From the IMG/VR virus record IMGVR_UViG_3300020173_000057, positions 1 through 24,123 of that record: DNA of 24,123 nt; one strand, given 5' to 3'. This DNA comes from a virus. The translations under genes were made by a program, and so were the position numbers. This document shows positions 1-8,979 of the stretch, piece after piece (the stretch's first letter is position 1; every line of letters starts with the position of its first letter). Under the pieces are notes generated by a model. It saw only the letters and a program-made list of their open reading frames with translations, was not told where the DNA came from and made no database searches.

Positions 1-786
1 GTTAGCTAAGCCTGGAGGATTTATACTCCAATCGGCAGAGGAAGTAGTCAAAGTAGAAGTAGTAAAATTATAGCTACCTCCTGTTGTTCCTCCGTCACTA
101 GAGTTTAGCCTATACTGGGCTACTTCTGCAACAGCCGTTCCTTCTGCTTGATAAGGGGCTCCCCACGTCCAAGCATCCGTGTCCGGATTATATGTTCCAG
201 CAGAGGCCCAAAGAAGATCTGTACCTGTAGGAGGACTATCAAACCAATTATCGGGTATACCATCTCCATTTGTATCAGTTGTTGGGGTACCGGGATTAGT
301 AGCAGACCTTCTAAATATTATATTTGTACTAGTGCCATCTTGTCTCTTTAGGTACTCTACGGCATCACCCCAAGTAATAGGTGCGGCAGTAGCTCCGGGA
401 GTTCCCGTTGCTGTACCTGCAATAACCCATACTGTAGCCCCAGAAGATATGCTAGTGGGAGGATTTAAATCCCAGCCAGTAGGAGGAGTAAGAGTATTTG
501 TAGTAAAATTATAGCTTCCTGTGTCATTTCGTACATCGCTTCCCTCTCTATACGCATACACTTCTACTGCATTTACGCTTTGTACAATATAAGGAGTTTG
601 CCACGTAAAGGTTGAAGCTCCAACAGCTTTTACGCCTGAGGAAGCCCAAAGCTGTGTGGATCCATCCGTTTCTTCGTCAGGTGGATTATCAAACCACCCT
701 TCTCCGCTAGGAACTCCAATAGAGGGGTCAGGAGTAGTAGGAGCTGTATCAGTTACTGCAACGCGTTTAAATACTACATTAGTACT
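1..786 (-). repeat. Tandem ~147-152-residue repeats in the distal part of gpJ
   Basis: Two successive units (about 786-331, and 330-1 cut by the window edge) share the same order of motifs: STN-hydrophobic-F-(K/R)R, then WFD-x-PP, LWAS, TW-xx-PY, and GSYNFTT-x-TLT ending in W-xx-NPP. Matching landmarks are 441-456 bases apart. At DNA level 17 bases are identical at 59-75 and 500-516. A diverged earlier unit (YNFSTGVL, around 1690-1720, preceded by VWIIG-type residues) suggests the array began further upstream and may continue past base 1. Confidence 0.75.
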
Positions 787-3700
787 TTGTCCGGTCTGTC
801 CTGCTTTAGACAAAGAAAAAGTTTGTTTTACGCTTCCTAGCGAAACGTCTTCTATTACTAGCGGATACTCAATAGAAGCGGTATCCTCCAGCATTGCTGA
901 ATGATCCGCTGTAGTATATATACCATTCGTAGTAGAGACTACACCTCCAAAAGTAATATTAGTTGCTACGGGGGTGCTTACAGAAAAAGTATCTGCTCCT
1001 GTGCCGTAAGTGAGCTGAGTCGCGCCTCTATAAACTTCAATAGAAGTGCCAGAACCTGTGTAGTCTGCATTATTACCATTAAAATCTGAAGGTATTGTAT
1101 GAGCGGAGTTTGTTACAATTACGGTGTACCCGTCAATTCCATCCTCCCCATCTGCCCCTTCTGCTACTTTAAAAATACTAATAGTATCAAAGGCTACTTC
1201 GGTATTAGGCTCTACCGCTTCAGCGACAGAAACTCTAACTGTGTAAGGATTAACAGCCCAATCAGCTGGGTCTGTAGGAATTACAAAAGAGGCCGTATTA
1301 TTTGTACTCTCGTATGTAGCATCATCAAGAACACCTACAGTGACTCCGTCCCCTCCTCCAGTTATTTTATATAAAGGCTCGTTAAAGTTTTGAGCAATTG
1401 CAGTTAAAGTTACAGATCCGGCAGGGGAAGGAGTAAATCCTCCGCTACCAGTAGGAGTATATACAATAGAATAATCCTCAGAAGTAAGTTTTACTGCCCT
1501 TGCATTTTCTCCGTTCGAGCCGGTCACAAAGGAGTATATATTTTTAGGTTCGGACCAGTCATCTGAGGCTACCGCGGCAGCATCAGCATTAGAAATTGCA
1601 GCAGCACTTGTTCTCCATATGTAAGGGTTTTCTGCATTAGGCTCAAAAGTTTGCTGGCTCCAGCCTTGTAAATCCCCAGAAAGTACTCCCGTACTAAAAT
1701 TATATTGTGTAGTGCCAGAGGGTACAGGAGGCACATCTGGAACACCTCCGGTTTCTGTAGAAGTTCTTATAAACAGCTCTACAGTCGCGGTATTTAAACC
1801 ATCTGTACCAGAAAATTGAATGGGAGAGGTAAACTCAGGTGGCTGAATAAGGTCTGTTGCTGAGGTGGAGTTGGCTGTAGCTCCTATTATCCACACTTGT
1901 TTTCTTGAAGTAAGAACGCCGTCCGCAGTAAGATCTACAAGATTAACATCTGTATACCAGCCTCCCAAACCTTGGGAATATTTTGTAGGCGTAGGAGATG
2001 TATCAAGTATAATACTGCCAGTTGACATGTCTACTTCTACAGGAAGGGCTCCTGCTTCATTTTCATATTCTGCTGGTTTGCCTACAGAAGCCTTGTATAA
2101 ATACACCAACGAGGAAGAGGAACCTAAAGTACCTCCTTTTGCTTTTGAAAAGGTTTGATACTTTCTTATCTGCTTAACGCTAGCTACAGAACCAGGACCT
2201 GGAATTCCTATGGTAATTATATACTCTAGTAGCTCATTATCTTCAGAGGAGGATAAAAATACATGATCACTTACTACAGGTATTGCTTGCCCTACAAAAG
2301 AGGAAGATATACCTCCTGCAATAATATCGGAGTTTGAAAGAATGTCTACTCTAAAAAACCCTTCTTCGGGGGAGGCAGCTTCCGTGTATAAAAAATTTGT
2401 AGCCCCTTGAAATACCTCAATCGAAGTGCCAGAGCCCGGAGCAGGCGTAGTATGGGGGTCTTCCCCCACATTGACAAAAGGTATGCCTTCGTTATTACAC
2501 GATATAGAGTGCGAATCGTTGGGCATAGATACAGATATAGCATCTGAACCTGCATAAACAGCAATAATTGATACAGAATCTCCTGCTACAATATTTTCCG
2601 CAGGTACTTCTTGTCCCAAAACCCAACCTTCTGGCATAATAGCAACTTCTACGGAAATTACTACAGAGCCCCCTGTATCTCCGAATACGGTAGACATATT
2701 CTCTGGTACATTAAAGAAATTAGTATTATTTTCTGTCCAGTCAGAACCTCCGCTAGCGTTTGTAAATCTAAATAAGGGGGTCGAAACATTTGTTGTAACT
2801 GTTAAATCAATATCAGAATCTGCAGTATTATTATTAAACTGAGGATTTTGTCCTACTGCATCATAAACTATAGAATAATCTTCCGCATCTAAACGAGCAA
2901 CTCTTCCGTCCTCTCCAAAAGCTCCATTAGATATAGGAATAAAAGTAAAGGTACCCTGTGCTCTTTTAGTTACATCCCCAATAGCATAGGATTCAGTAAC
3001 AACTACAGAAATTTTAGTAGGCCCATCAGCTAAAAGACTAGAAGCGGTTCCTCCTTGAAGATCTAAATGTACAATTGTATCATATCTACTACCATTATTA
3101 GGTTGTTGAGGGGTTGTAGGCAGCTCTTGATTAAATGCCATTCCATTTATGCTATAAGAAAGCTCATATATAGGATCATCAAATCCTATTGCTTGTGCAC
3201 TGAAATTAATAGTTGTAGGCGTATCTTCAGTAGGTATTAAGCTCCCTTCTTCGGACCTATCAAAAGTTATAAATGGAGTATCTGAATCTAGAATTACTTC
3301 TCTGGCTCCCAAGCTGAGAGCAGGATCCACAGTCATGTAGCTTATAAAAGTATCGTTGGTTACTTTTCCTACTAAAAAATCTCTATTAAAATCAACGTTT
3401 AATCTATCTACCCATAAAGGACCTGTATACGTATTTCCTTCAAGATCAAGAGGTTTATCTAAGTAGATTGCTTTCTGAGTTACATAAGCTACTTTGTACG
3501 CTTTGGACTCTATAAATACTGTATTTGTTACTTCGACGCTATAAGTACCGGCGGTAAAATTTACAGCCGGGGCGTTTGCAAATAAAATATTAGAGCCGTT
3601 CTCTCCAGTTACGGTGTCCCCCGTCCCGCCTTTTGGAGTCCATAAACCTCCAAAGGGACTAAGCTGGACTATATCATTTGTAAGGTCGCTAAATATATAT

Positions 3701-6700
3701 CCAGGCGGGGTATAGGGCCAAGGAATAAGTCCTACATCATACCAAATATCATATTTTGAGTTGTAATTAACGGCCCTAAGATATGGGGTGCTATTAGAGA
3801 GATCCGCCATTATATACACTGTATCTGAAACTCTGGCTAATTCTGTAAAAAGTACAGTTTCGAAAGGAGGCTCCTGTCCAAGGTCAGGCTCTACCCAAGT
3901 GTAGTTCTCACCAGTACTTAAATATATAAAATCATCTTTTTTGTTTGTAAGATACCAGTACTTTTCACCTTCTTCGGTTCCTGGCTCAATCCCCGAATGG
4001 TTTTGCAGTGCATAATATAAATTACCATTATGAGTTGCAGCTACAGCAAAATTTACTGGATAACTCTGAAGCGTAACTGGTTCATAGTACTCAGTAGGGT
4101 CCCAAGCTGCTATAGGAAAGGTGCCTATACCGCTAAAACTATCTAGTCTGGAGCCCAACCGATCAAGTACGAAAGTAGGGAAATCTATCGTTGTTAGAGT
4201 AGCTTCTATATTATTGGTGTTCGCAACAACTAAAGATTCCTCTAAAGGGTTCAAAGCATAGTAAAGGTTTATATAGGAGGAGCCCAGCTCTGGGTCTTCC
4301 GTAACTTGTAGACCGATAGCGTGGCTTGCAAGACCTCCTTTTATCATTCCATAAAGTCGTTCTGAAGGCCCGCCAAAATAGTCTGTTATTTCTGCAACTA
4401 CCTTAAAAGGTTTAGAAGTTTTACCAAGACTGCTACGAGTTCTCAAATAAAAAGTATACTCGCCATCAGAAACGCCCGTAAAGTTATAAGAAGTGTCCGT
4501 TACATTCACAGACACTGGGCTAGGAATAGAGGGTACATTATGCTCTATTTCCACACCTACTACATACTGTGAGTCTGGCAATTCCCAAGTAAGAATAAAT
4601 TCTTCTCCAGGAGTATCATACTTAGGCGTTCTTAATATATACGCATTCGTTACTGTTGGCAACTCTACAGAAGGCTCAGAAGGCTCAGGAAGAGCCAAAG
4701 TAAAGTCGTTGTCTATAACATCAAACTTACTTTCATAATATTCAACAGCTACAATACTATATGCATTGTCGCTGTCTTCCTGAATGGACATAATTTTGTA
4801 TTCTTTATACGAAGAAAGAACGGGTCCATCATTATCTATTTTTACTGCCCAGATTTGTCCAGTCATATCAGCATATGAGTCTATCTCAGAAGATAAATCT
4901 CTATCTAATACAATAGTATTTCCATTAATTGCAGTAATATCAGAATTAATAATAGTAGTAGAATTATTATACTGAATTGAAGCATCGGCTTCAGCAATGG
5001 CTGTCCGTATTTCACTTTCCGAAGAGCTAGAGTTTAAGCCTAATTGAGCCAAAGGAATAGAATCACCTCTTTTGTACCCATTCCATTCAGTCTCTTGAGA
5101 CAGCGTGAGAGAAATTTTTGGAACAACTACAGAAAAGGTTTGAGTACCTTGAATAGTGGTAAGTTCTGAATCTAATACTACCTCAGTAACTCCTCCTTGG
5201 GTAGAAGCACTAGATATTCTACCGCTATTTCGTATAGAAAAGTCGTGAGAATCTTCTACATTAATAATGTCTCCCGGCGCTAAAAATGCTGCGTTAATTG
5301 CTGTTTTAAATGATACAATCTCAGTCTGGTTAACAGCAGTCCATAGTTTCCACCTTCCATAACGAATTGCTTGACCTTGTGATGTACACCCAAAAGCAAC
5401 TGCATTTTCTTTTATTATTTTGCCTGTCTTAATTATATTTTCTCTATCCTCTACAAGAATAGGCTCTAGCTTATAATCTGATTCTGGATTATTCCAAGTT
5501 ACAATTACTTGATTTACACGAGTTTTACTACCTGTTCCTTCGTAATTAAATTTACCATCTTCTACGTTTGCACGAGAAAAGTTATACACAGGAGCTTTCT
5601 TTTCATCTATTACAGGAAATAAAGTTCCGTCCGCCCAATATAACATTCCTCTAAATATAGTGGCCATGTCTTTCAGGACTTTGTACGCATCTGTAGCTTT
5701 TGTTAGATATAAATTAGCAGTAAATCTAGGCTCCCAACCGCCTTTACCGTTTGGAACTGGCTCATCGCAGTATCTAGCTATTTTGTATAAAGAGTATTTA
5801 TCTATGTCTTGTTCTTCTAAAAAAGCTCCTAGACCATATCTGTTATTAACAAGAATATCATAAAATACCCAAGCAGGGTTATGTGTATAAGTAAGCTCTA
5901 CCTCTCCGCTTGAGTTTCTCTTCCAGTCGCCATCCCATATGCCAGAGTATAGACTATCTAAAGAATATTTAGTATCGAAAGACGTTTGAGTAGTCGGACT
6001 ATAATTACTAGGTATTCGTACTTTCATGCCATAGCATTCATAAGTACGAGTCGGCATACTTGAAAACTGTTTAGCATTAAAAGTAACATGTCCTACAGCA
6101 GAATAGGGATAATTTAATTTTTCTTTAATTACACCTAAAACTTGAGATAAGGCGCCAGATTGAACAGATTGCCACTTGTCTACATCAGGGCCTCTCCAAG
6201 TTAGACCAGGCCACCGGTGGCCCCGTCCTTTATTATCGCCGGTCGAATTCGCCGAGTTAGTCAGTCGCGTGACTTTTATTTGAAAATTGCCGAAAGGTTG
6301 ATAAGGCTCAAGATTTATAGTATGTGAATAAGAGACTGCTGAAGTATTCTTGCCTCCATGAGCAAATATATAATCGTTTACCGACGCGGGGAAAGATCCA
6401 GAAATTCCATTTGTAGTCCAATTTTGCGAAAGTTCAGCGTGTAATTTAGAGTCTAGTAAGAGATTTCCTTTTAATTTTTCGAATTGAAATCCGTTACCAT
6501 CATCCCTATCTATACCTATTTCTATAAGGTATCCTGCTCCTGCAGCCTCTCTACCACCTTTTTGAGTATTTGTTAAATATAGTCCTGAAGGATACCTAAA
6601 TACTAGGTCTACTAAATCTATTTCGGAGGCTTGAGCACCTGTTATACCTTGTGTAGTTACACTTTGAGAAATTCCTAGCTCTAGCGGTACTCCTGAAGCC

Positions 6701-7566
6701 AGATTTATAGTAGTTGTACCTGCTGAACCTCTTAAAGACTGTATTGGCTCTTGATTAAGGGTTCCAGGCCTAAATTGATACGCAGAACTACTATACTTTT
6801 TAAGATCAGCAATATTGGCCGCCTCTACTCCAGGTTTTGTTAGTGCGTATTTTTTATTTGTAAAAGAGACGGGTAAAGAATTTACTAAAGTTGCATAGGC
6901 TCCAGAAACCGAAGCAATTTCAAAAAAAGTGCCTATACTTAAACTTGCAGAAAGGTCCGAAAGATTTTCTGCTAAATTTTGAAATGTAAACGCAAATCCT
7001 TTAAGGCCCAGAGTTACTTGAGCATTAGTATAATCTAAATCAATTATATAAGTTTCAGAATACTCAAAGTCTCCTCCTAAATTTAATCTGCAGATAGATT
7101 TTCTATCTGAAAGATTCTCAGAGTTTATTCGAGTATCTATATTTTTAGTCCAAGAAGGCGGAAGCGAAGAGAATCCGCCAAGAACTACTGAAAGGGAGAA
7201 GCCCGTTTGAGAAAATTCAACTACAGATAAGTTAGAGAACGAGAGAATATCTTCTACAAATAGAAAACCTCCCCCATATAAGGATAGATCTCTAGAATTA
7301 GAAAGAGGCCCCGCAGTTGTTCCTGATCCTGATATAACATCTGTGTCTCCTTCCGAGACATAACCTATTTCTTCTTCTGAGAATATCGGGTCATTATTTA
7401 GATATATACTATCCCCACCCTTTACTAAGCCACCTATAGGGCCTTCTGAAATAAGATCGGTAACAGAAATAATCTGCTCGGTAAATCCAAAAGGGGCAGA
7501 ATTTATAGAGTTATTATTGCTTGAGGCTTGTCTACGGTCACTTGAATTTATTGAACTTCTGCTCAT
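1..7566 (-). CDS. J: Tail tip attachment / host-specificity protein J (partial, C-terminus beyond window)
   Basis: I read this frame codon by codon: it is open with no stop from the ATG at 7566 to base 1, giving at least 2522 residues, about twice lambda gpJ. The protein forms the tail tip and recognises the host receptor. The N-terminus (LISEGPIGGLVKGG) matches the gpJ start region. The strongest match to lambda J is at about residues 565-720, including NNRYGLGAFLEEQDIDKYSLYK, the ARYCDEPVPNG segment and AFGCTSQGQA. A fibronectin-III-like domain follows at about 968-1060. The distal half is made of repeated beta-rich modules, a short collagen-like stretch (GADGEDGIDG) and one Ca-binding-like loop (DTNGDGIPD near residue 2431). 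An AAGGAAAG Shine-Dalgarno overlapping the stop of the upstream gene I supports the start. Assignment is firm for the N-terminal half; the distal half has no recognised family. Confidence 0.93.
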   Translation of the reverse strand, partial: MSRSSINSSDRRQASSNNNSINSAPFGFTEQIISVTDLISEGPIGGLVKGGDSIYLNNDPIFSEEEIGYVSEGDTDVISGSGTTAGPLSNSRDLSLYGGGFLFVEDILSFSNLSVVEFSQTGFSLSVVLGGFSSLPPSWTKNIDTRINSENLSDRKSICRLNLGGDFEYSETYIIDLDYTNAQVTLGLKGFAFTFQNLAENLSDLSASLSIGTFFEIASVSGAYATLVNSLPVSFTNKKYALTKPGVEAANIADLKKYSSSAYQFRPGTLNQEPIQSLRGSAGTTTINLASGVPLELGISQSVTTQGITGAQASEIDLVDLVFRYPSGLYLTNTQKGGREAAGAGYLIEIGIDRDDGNGFQFEKLKGNLLLDSKLHAELSQNWTTNGISGSFPASVNDYIFAHGGKNTSAVSYSHTINLEPYQPFGNFQIKVTRLTNSANSTGDNKGRGHRWPGLTWRGPDVDKWQSVQSGALSQVLGVIKEKLNYPYSAVGHVTFNAKQFSSMPTRTYECYGMKVRIPSNYSPTTQTSFDTKYSLDSLYSGIWDGDWKRNSSGEVELTYTHNPAWVFYDILVNNRYGLGAFLEEQDIDKYSLYKIARYCDEPVPNGKGGWEPRFTANLYLTKATDAYKVLKDMATIFRGMLYWADGTLFPVIDEKKAPVYNFSRANVEDGKFNYEGTGSKTRVNQVIVTWNNPESDYKLEPILVEDRENIIKTGKIIKENAVAFGCTSQGQAIRYGRWKLWTAVNQTEIVSFKTAINAAFLAPGDIINVEDSHDFSIRNSGRISSASTQGGVTEVVLDSELTTIQGTQTFSVVVPKISLTLSQETEWNGYKRGDSIPLAQLGLNSSSSESEIRTAIAEADASIQYNNSTTIINSDITAINGNTIVLDRDLSSEIDSYADMTGQIWAVKIDNDGPVLSSYKEYKIMSIQEDSDNAYSIVAVEYYESKFDVIDNDFTLALPEPSEPSVELPTVTNAYILRTPKYDTPGEEFILTWELPDSQYVVGVEIEHNVPSIPSPVSVNVTDTSYNFTGVSDGEYTFYLRTRSSLGKTSKPFKVVAEITDYFGGPSERLYGMIKGGLASHAIGLQVTEDPELGSSYINLYYALNPLEESLVVANTNNIEATLTTIDFPTFVLDRLGSRLDSFSGIGTFPIAAWDPTEYYEPVTLQSYPVNFAVAATHNGNLYYALQNHSGIEPGTEEGEKYWYLTNKKDDFIYLSTGENYTWVEPDLGQEPPFETVLFTELARVSDTVYIMADLSNSTPYLRAVNYNSKYDIWYDVGLIPWPYTPPGYIFSDLTNDIVQLSPFGGLWTPKGGTGDTVTGENGSNILFANAPAVNFTAGTYSVEVTNTVFIESKAYKVAYVTQKAIYLDKPLDLEGNTYTGPLWVDRLNVDFNRDFLVGKVTNDTFISYMTVDPALSLGAREVILDSDTPFITFDRSEEGSLIPTEDTPTTINFSAQAIGFDDPIYELSYSINGMAFNQELPTTPQQPNNGSRYDTIVHLDLQGGTASSLLADGPTKISVVVTESYAIGDVTKRAQGTFTFIPISNGAFGEDGRVARLDAEDYSIVYDAVGQNPQFNNNTADSDIDLTVTTNVSTPLFRFTNASGGSDWTENNTNFFNVPENMSTVFGDTGGSVVISVEVAIMPEGWVLGQEVPAENIVAGDSVSIIAVYAGSDAISVSMPNDSHSISCNNEGIPFVNVGEDPHTTPAPGSGTSIEVFQGATNFLYTEAASPEEGFFRVDILSNSDIIAGGISSSFVGQAIPVVSDHVFLSSSEDNELLEYIITIGIPGPGSVASVKQIRKYQTFSKAKGGTLGSSSSLVYLYKASVGKPAEYENEAGALPVEVDMSTGSIILDTSPTPTKYSQGLGGWYTDVNLVDLTADGVLTSRKQVWIIGATANSTSATDLIQPPEFTSPIQFSGTDGLNTATVELFIRTSTETGGVPDVPPVPSGTTQYNFSTGVLSGDLQGWSQQTFEPNAENPYIWRTSAAAISNADAAAVASDDWSEPKNIYSFVTGSNGENARAVKLTSEDYSIVYTPTGSGGFTPSPAGSVTLTAIAQNFNEPLYKITGGGDGVTVGVLDDATYESTNNTASFVIPTDPADWAVNPYTVRVSVAEAVEPNTEVAFDTISIFKVAEGADGEDGIDGYTVIVTNSAHTIPSDFNGNNADYTGSGTSIEVYRGATQLTYGTGADTFSVSTPVATNITFGGVVSTTNGIYTTADHSAMLEDTASIEYPLVIEDVSLGSVKQTFSLSKAGQTGQSTNVVFKRVAVTDTAPTTPDPSIGVPSGEGWFDNPPDEETDGSTQLWASSGVKAVGASTFTWQTPYIVQSVNAVEVYAYREGSDVRNDTGSYNFTTNTLTPPTGWDLNPPTSISSGATVWVIAGTATGTPGATAAPITWGDAVEYLKRQDGTSTNIIFRRSATNPGTPTTDTNGDGIPDNWFDSPPTGTDLLWASAGTYNPDTDAWTWGAPYQAEGTAVAEVAQYRLNSSDGGTTGGSYNFTTSTLTTSSADWSINPPGLAN
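787..2925 (-). repeat. Two diverged long repeats in gpJ (EDYSIVY ... GSGTSIEV modules)
   Basis: The translated frame carries two long, diverged copies. Copy A begins near 2925 (GAFGEDGRVARL then EDYSIVY) and copy B near 1530 (GSNGENARAVKL then EDYSIVY); their EDYSIVY motifs are 1404 bases (468 codons) apart. Each is followed by GSGTSIEV-(F/Y)-xGA (near 2434 and 1054) and then by an SKA(K/G) stretch leading into the shorter repeat family. This pattern suggests duplication within the receptor-binding shaft. It was read by eye, so the outer boundaries are approximate. Confidence 0.65.
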
Positions 7567-7577
7567 TTAATCTTTCC

Positions 7578-8285
7578 TTAATCTATAGATATTGGGCCAA
7601 AAAAGTTTTTTCCGCCCCAAGTTAAATCTAAATCTATCACTTCGCCGCCTGGCAGTGTTATGGAGGAGCCTCCGCTTACAGAAGAGGCTGCAGCTGCATC
7701 AAAACTAATAGGTTGTCCAGGTACTCTTAATTTTCCATATAATACAGGAACTGGATCTCCTTCAATTATGTTTTGTTCCGCTCCATTAAATAGGTATGAT
7801 TGTTCTTGATCATTATCGGTTGCAGGATCGGGTGCCATTAGTTGCATTATACCAGTTAATGCTAGGTTTACGGCTACAGCCCCTGCAAAATATACAGCCG
7901 CGGTGGCAGTTTTGCCCAATTCTGCAAAAGCTACTTCCCACCCAACAGTACCTCCACTAGTAACTATCAAATAAGTAGCAACTACAATAGCTATCGCTGC
8001 AAGAATTTTTGACCCCCCACTTTTTGAACCCGCGGGAACAGGAGTAATGGTTATGTCTCCTTCTGAGATATTCATTAATAGTTCTTCTTGATACTCTAAG
8101 CACTCTCCAGCTATATCTATTTCAAATCCTACGTCTTTTTCGTGCTGTTCTATTAAGTACTTTTGAAAGTCTGGAAAATTTGCATCCAGACAGCGAAATA
8201 CTTCTGCAGGAGTCTCTGCTACTATCTCAAGCTCACGAATAAATTTATGCCCAAGCTCTCCTTCTAAAAATATTTTACGTTTCAT
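7578..8285 (-). CDS. I: Tail assembly protein I
   Basis: This 235-residue protein is close in length to lambda gpI and sits in the same place, between K and J. It has an N-terminal ubiquitin-like-looking part (residues 1-85) ending in ITPVPAGSKSGG, which parallels the PRVAGAKSGG segment of lambda I. Two hydrophobic stretches follow (about 92-112 and 126-150), then the conserved EGDPVPVLYGKLRVPG motif near 176-189. In lambda, I acts with J, K, L and M in building the tail tip initiator; its exact role is not settled. The start overlaps the end of K by 11 bases, consistent with coupled translation, and its stop lies 11 bases before J. Assignment rests on motif and synteny and is secure as a family call. 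Confidence 0.88.
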   Translation of the reverse strand: MKRKIFLEGELGHKFIRELEIVAETPAEVFRCLDANFPDFQKYLIEQHEKDVGFEIDIAGECLEYQEELLMNISEGDITITPVPAGSKSGGSKILAAIAIVVATYLIVTSGGTVGWEVAFAELGKTATAAVYFAGAVAVNLALTGIMQLMAPDPATDNDQEQSYLFNGAEQNIIEGDPVPVLYGKLRVPGQPISFDAAAASSVSGGSSITLPGGEVIDLDLTWGGKNFFGPISID

Positions 8286-8979
8286 ATCTGTACGCTTCCA
8301 CTAAAAATTTGATCCACAAAGGATACAAGCTTTCTCTGCAAGATAACCTATTTACTGCGTGATGATAAAAAGTTTCGTTACCTAAATAAACCCCGCAATG
8401 GTTTGGCACCTCTGAGTTATTTTGAAATAAAAGTATATCATTTTTTTGGACTTCTTGCAAGGAAATTTTTTTGAACCCCCACTCGGCCATAAGCTCTTCG
8501 CAAAAATAATTTAAACCTTTTTCCCACCAGTCGTCTTCAAAAGCTATACGATGTGGTATAGTTATATTTTCTCTCTTTAAAAAATCTCTGGCGGCTTCGA
8601 AACAATCATATTTGCCAAATATATATTCTCTTCCATAAAGTTCTGTAACATCGGTGTCGGGCTGCTGTATATGTAAGTCCATAGTAGGATAGCTAAATAT
8701 ATAATATGGAATGCCTAAGGAGTTGCAGTAGTTTATATCGTGCTCACTGGGCTCACAGCTACTATCTGGATGACTGTGTACTATTGCTATAATATCTGAG
8801 GTTCTATGTATTTTTAGATATTCTTGGGAGTCAAATATAAAGTCTTCGTCATTAGAAGCTATATTTTTACAAGGCACCCAACTAGCTTTTCCTTTTACTA
8901 CTGTTATTAAGCCACAGCCTTCTTTTGGGTACTCTTTTTCAAAGTGTTGTTGTATTTCTTCTAGAAAATTAAGTATCAT
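8275..8979 (-). CDS. K: Tail tip protein K: JAMM metalloprotease plus NlpC/P60 peptidase
   Basis: This 234-residue protein has the two-domain form of lambda gpK. The N-terminal JAB/MPN domain has the full JAMM metal site: E20 (KEGCGL), H68 and H70 (HSHP), S78 and D81. The C-terminal NlpC/P60 domain has a nucleophile C126 (KYDCFEAARDF), H194 (NHCGVYLG) and a nearby H206/H207 as possible third residue. In this family the JAMM part is thought to process a tail component during tip assembly, while the NlpC/P60 part could cut peptidoglycan peptides during DNA entry; these roles are inferred from homologues. All catalytic positions appear intact. The ATG overlaps the stop of L in an ATGA junction, so translation is probably coupled. 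Confidence 0.92.
   Translation of the reverse strand: MILNFLEEIQQHFEKEYPKEGCGLITVVKGKASWVPCKNIASNDEDFIFDSQEYLKIHRTSDIIAIVHSHPDSSCEPSEHDINYCNSLGIPYYIFSYPTMDLHIQQPDTDVTELYGREYIFGKYDCFEAARDFLKRENITIPHRIAFEDDWWEKGLNYFCEELMAEWGFKKISLQEVQKNDILLFQNNSEVPNHCGVYLGNETFYHHAVNRLSCRESLYPLWIKFLVEAYRYET

Noticed and set aside
6209-6222. Perfect 14-base palindrome GGCCACCGGTGGCC inside gpJ
   Set aside because: About one such palindrome is expected by chance in this length; it encodes conserved-looking residues and has no T tract or nearby gene end.
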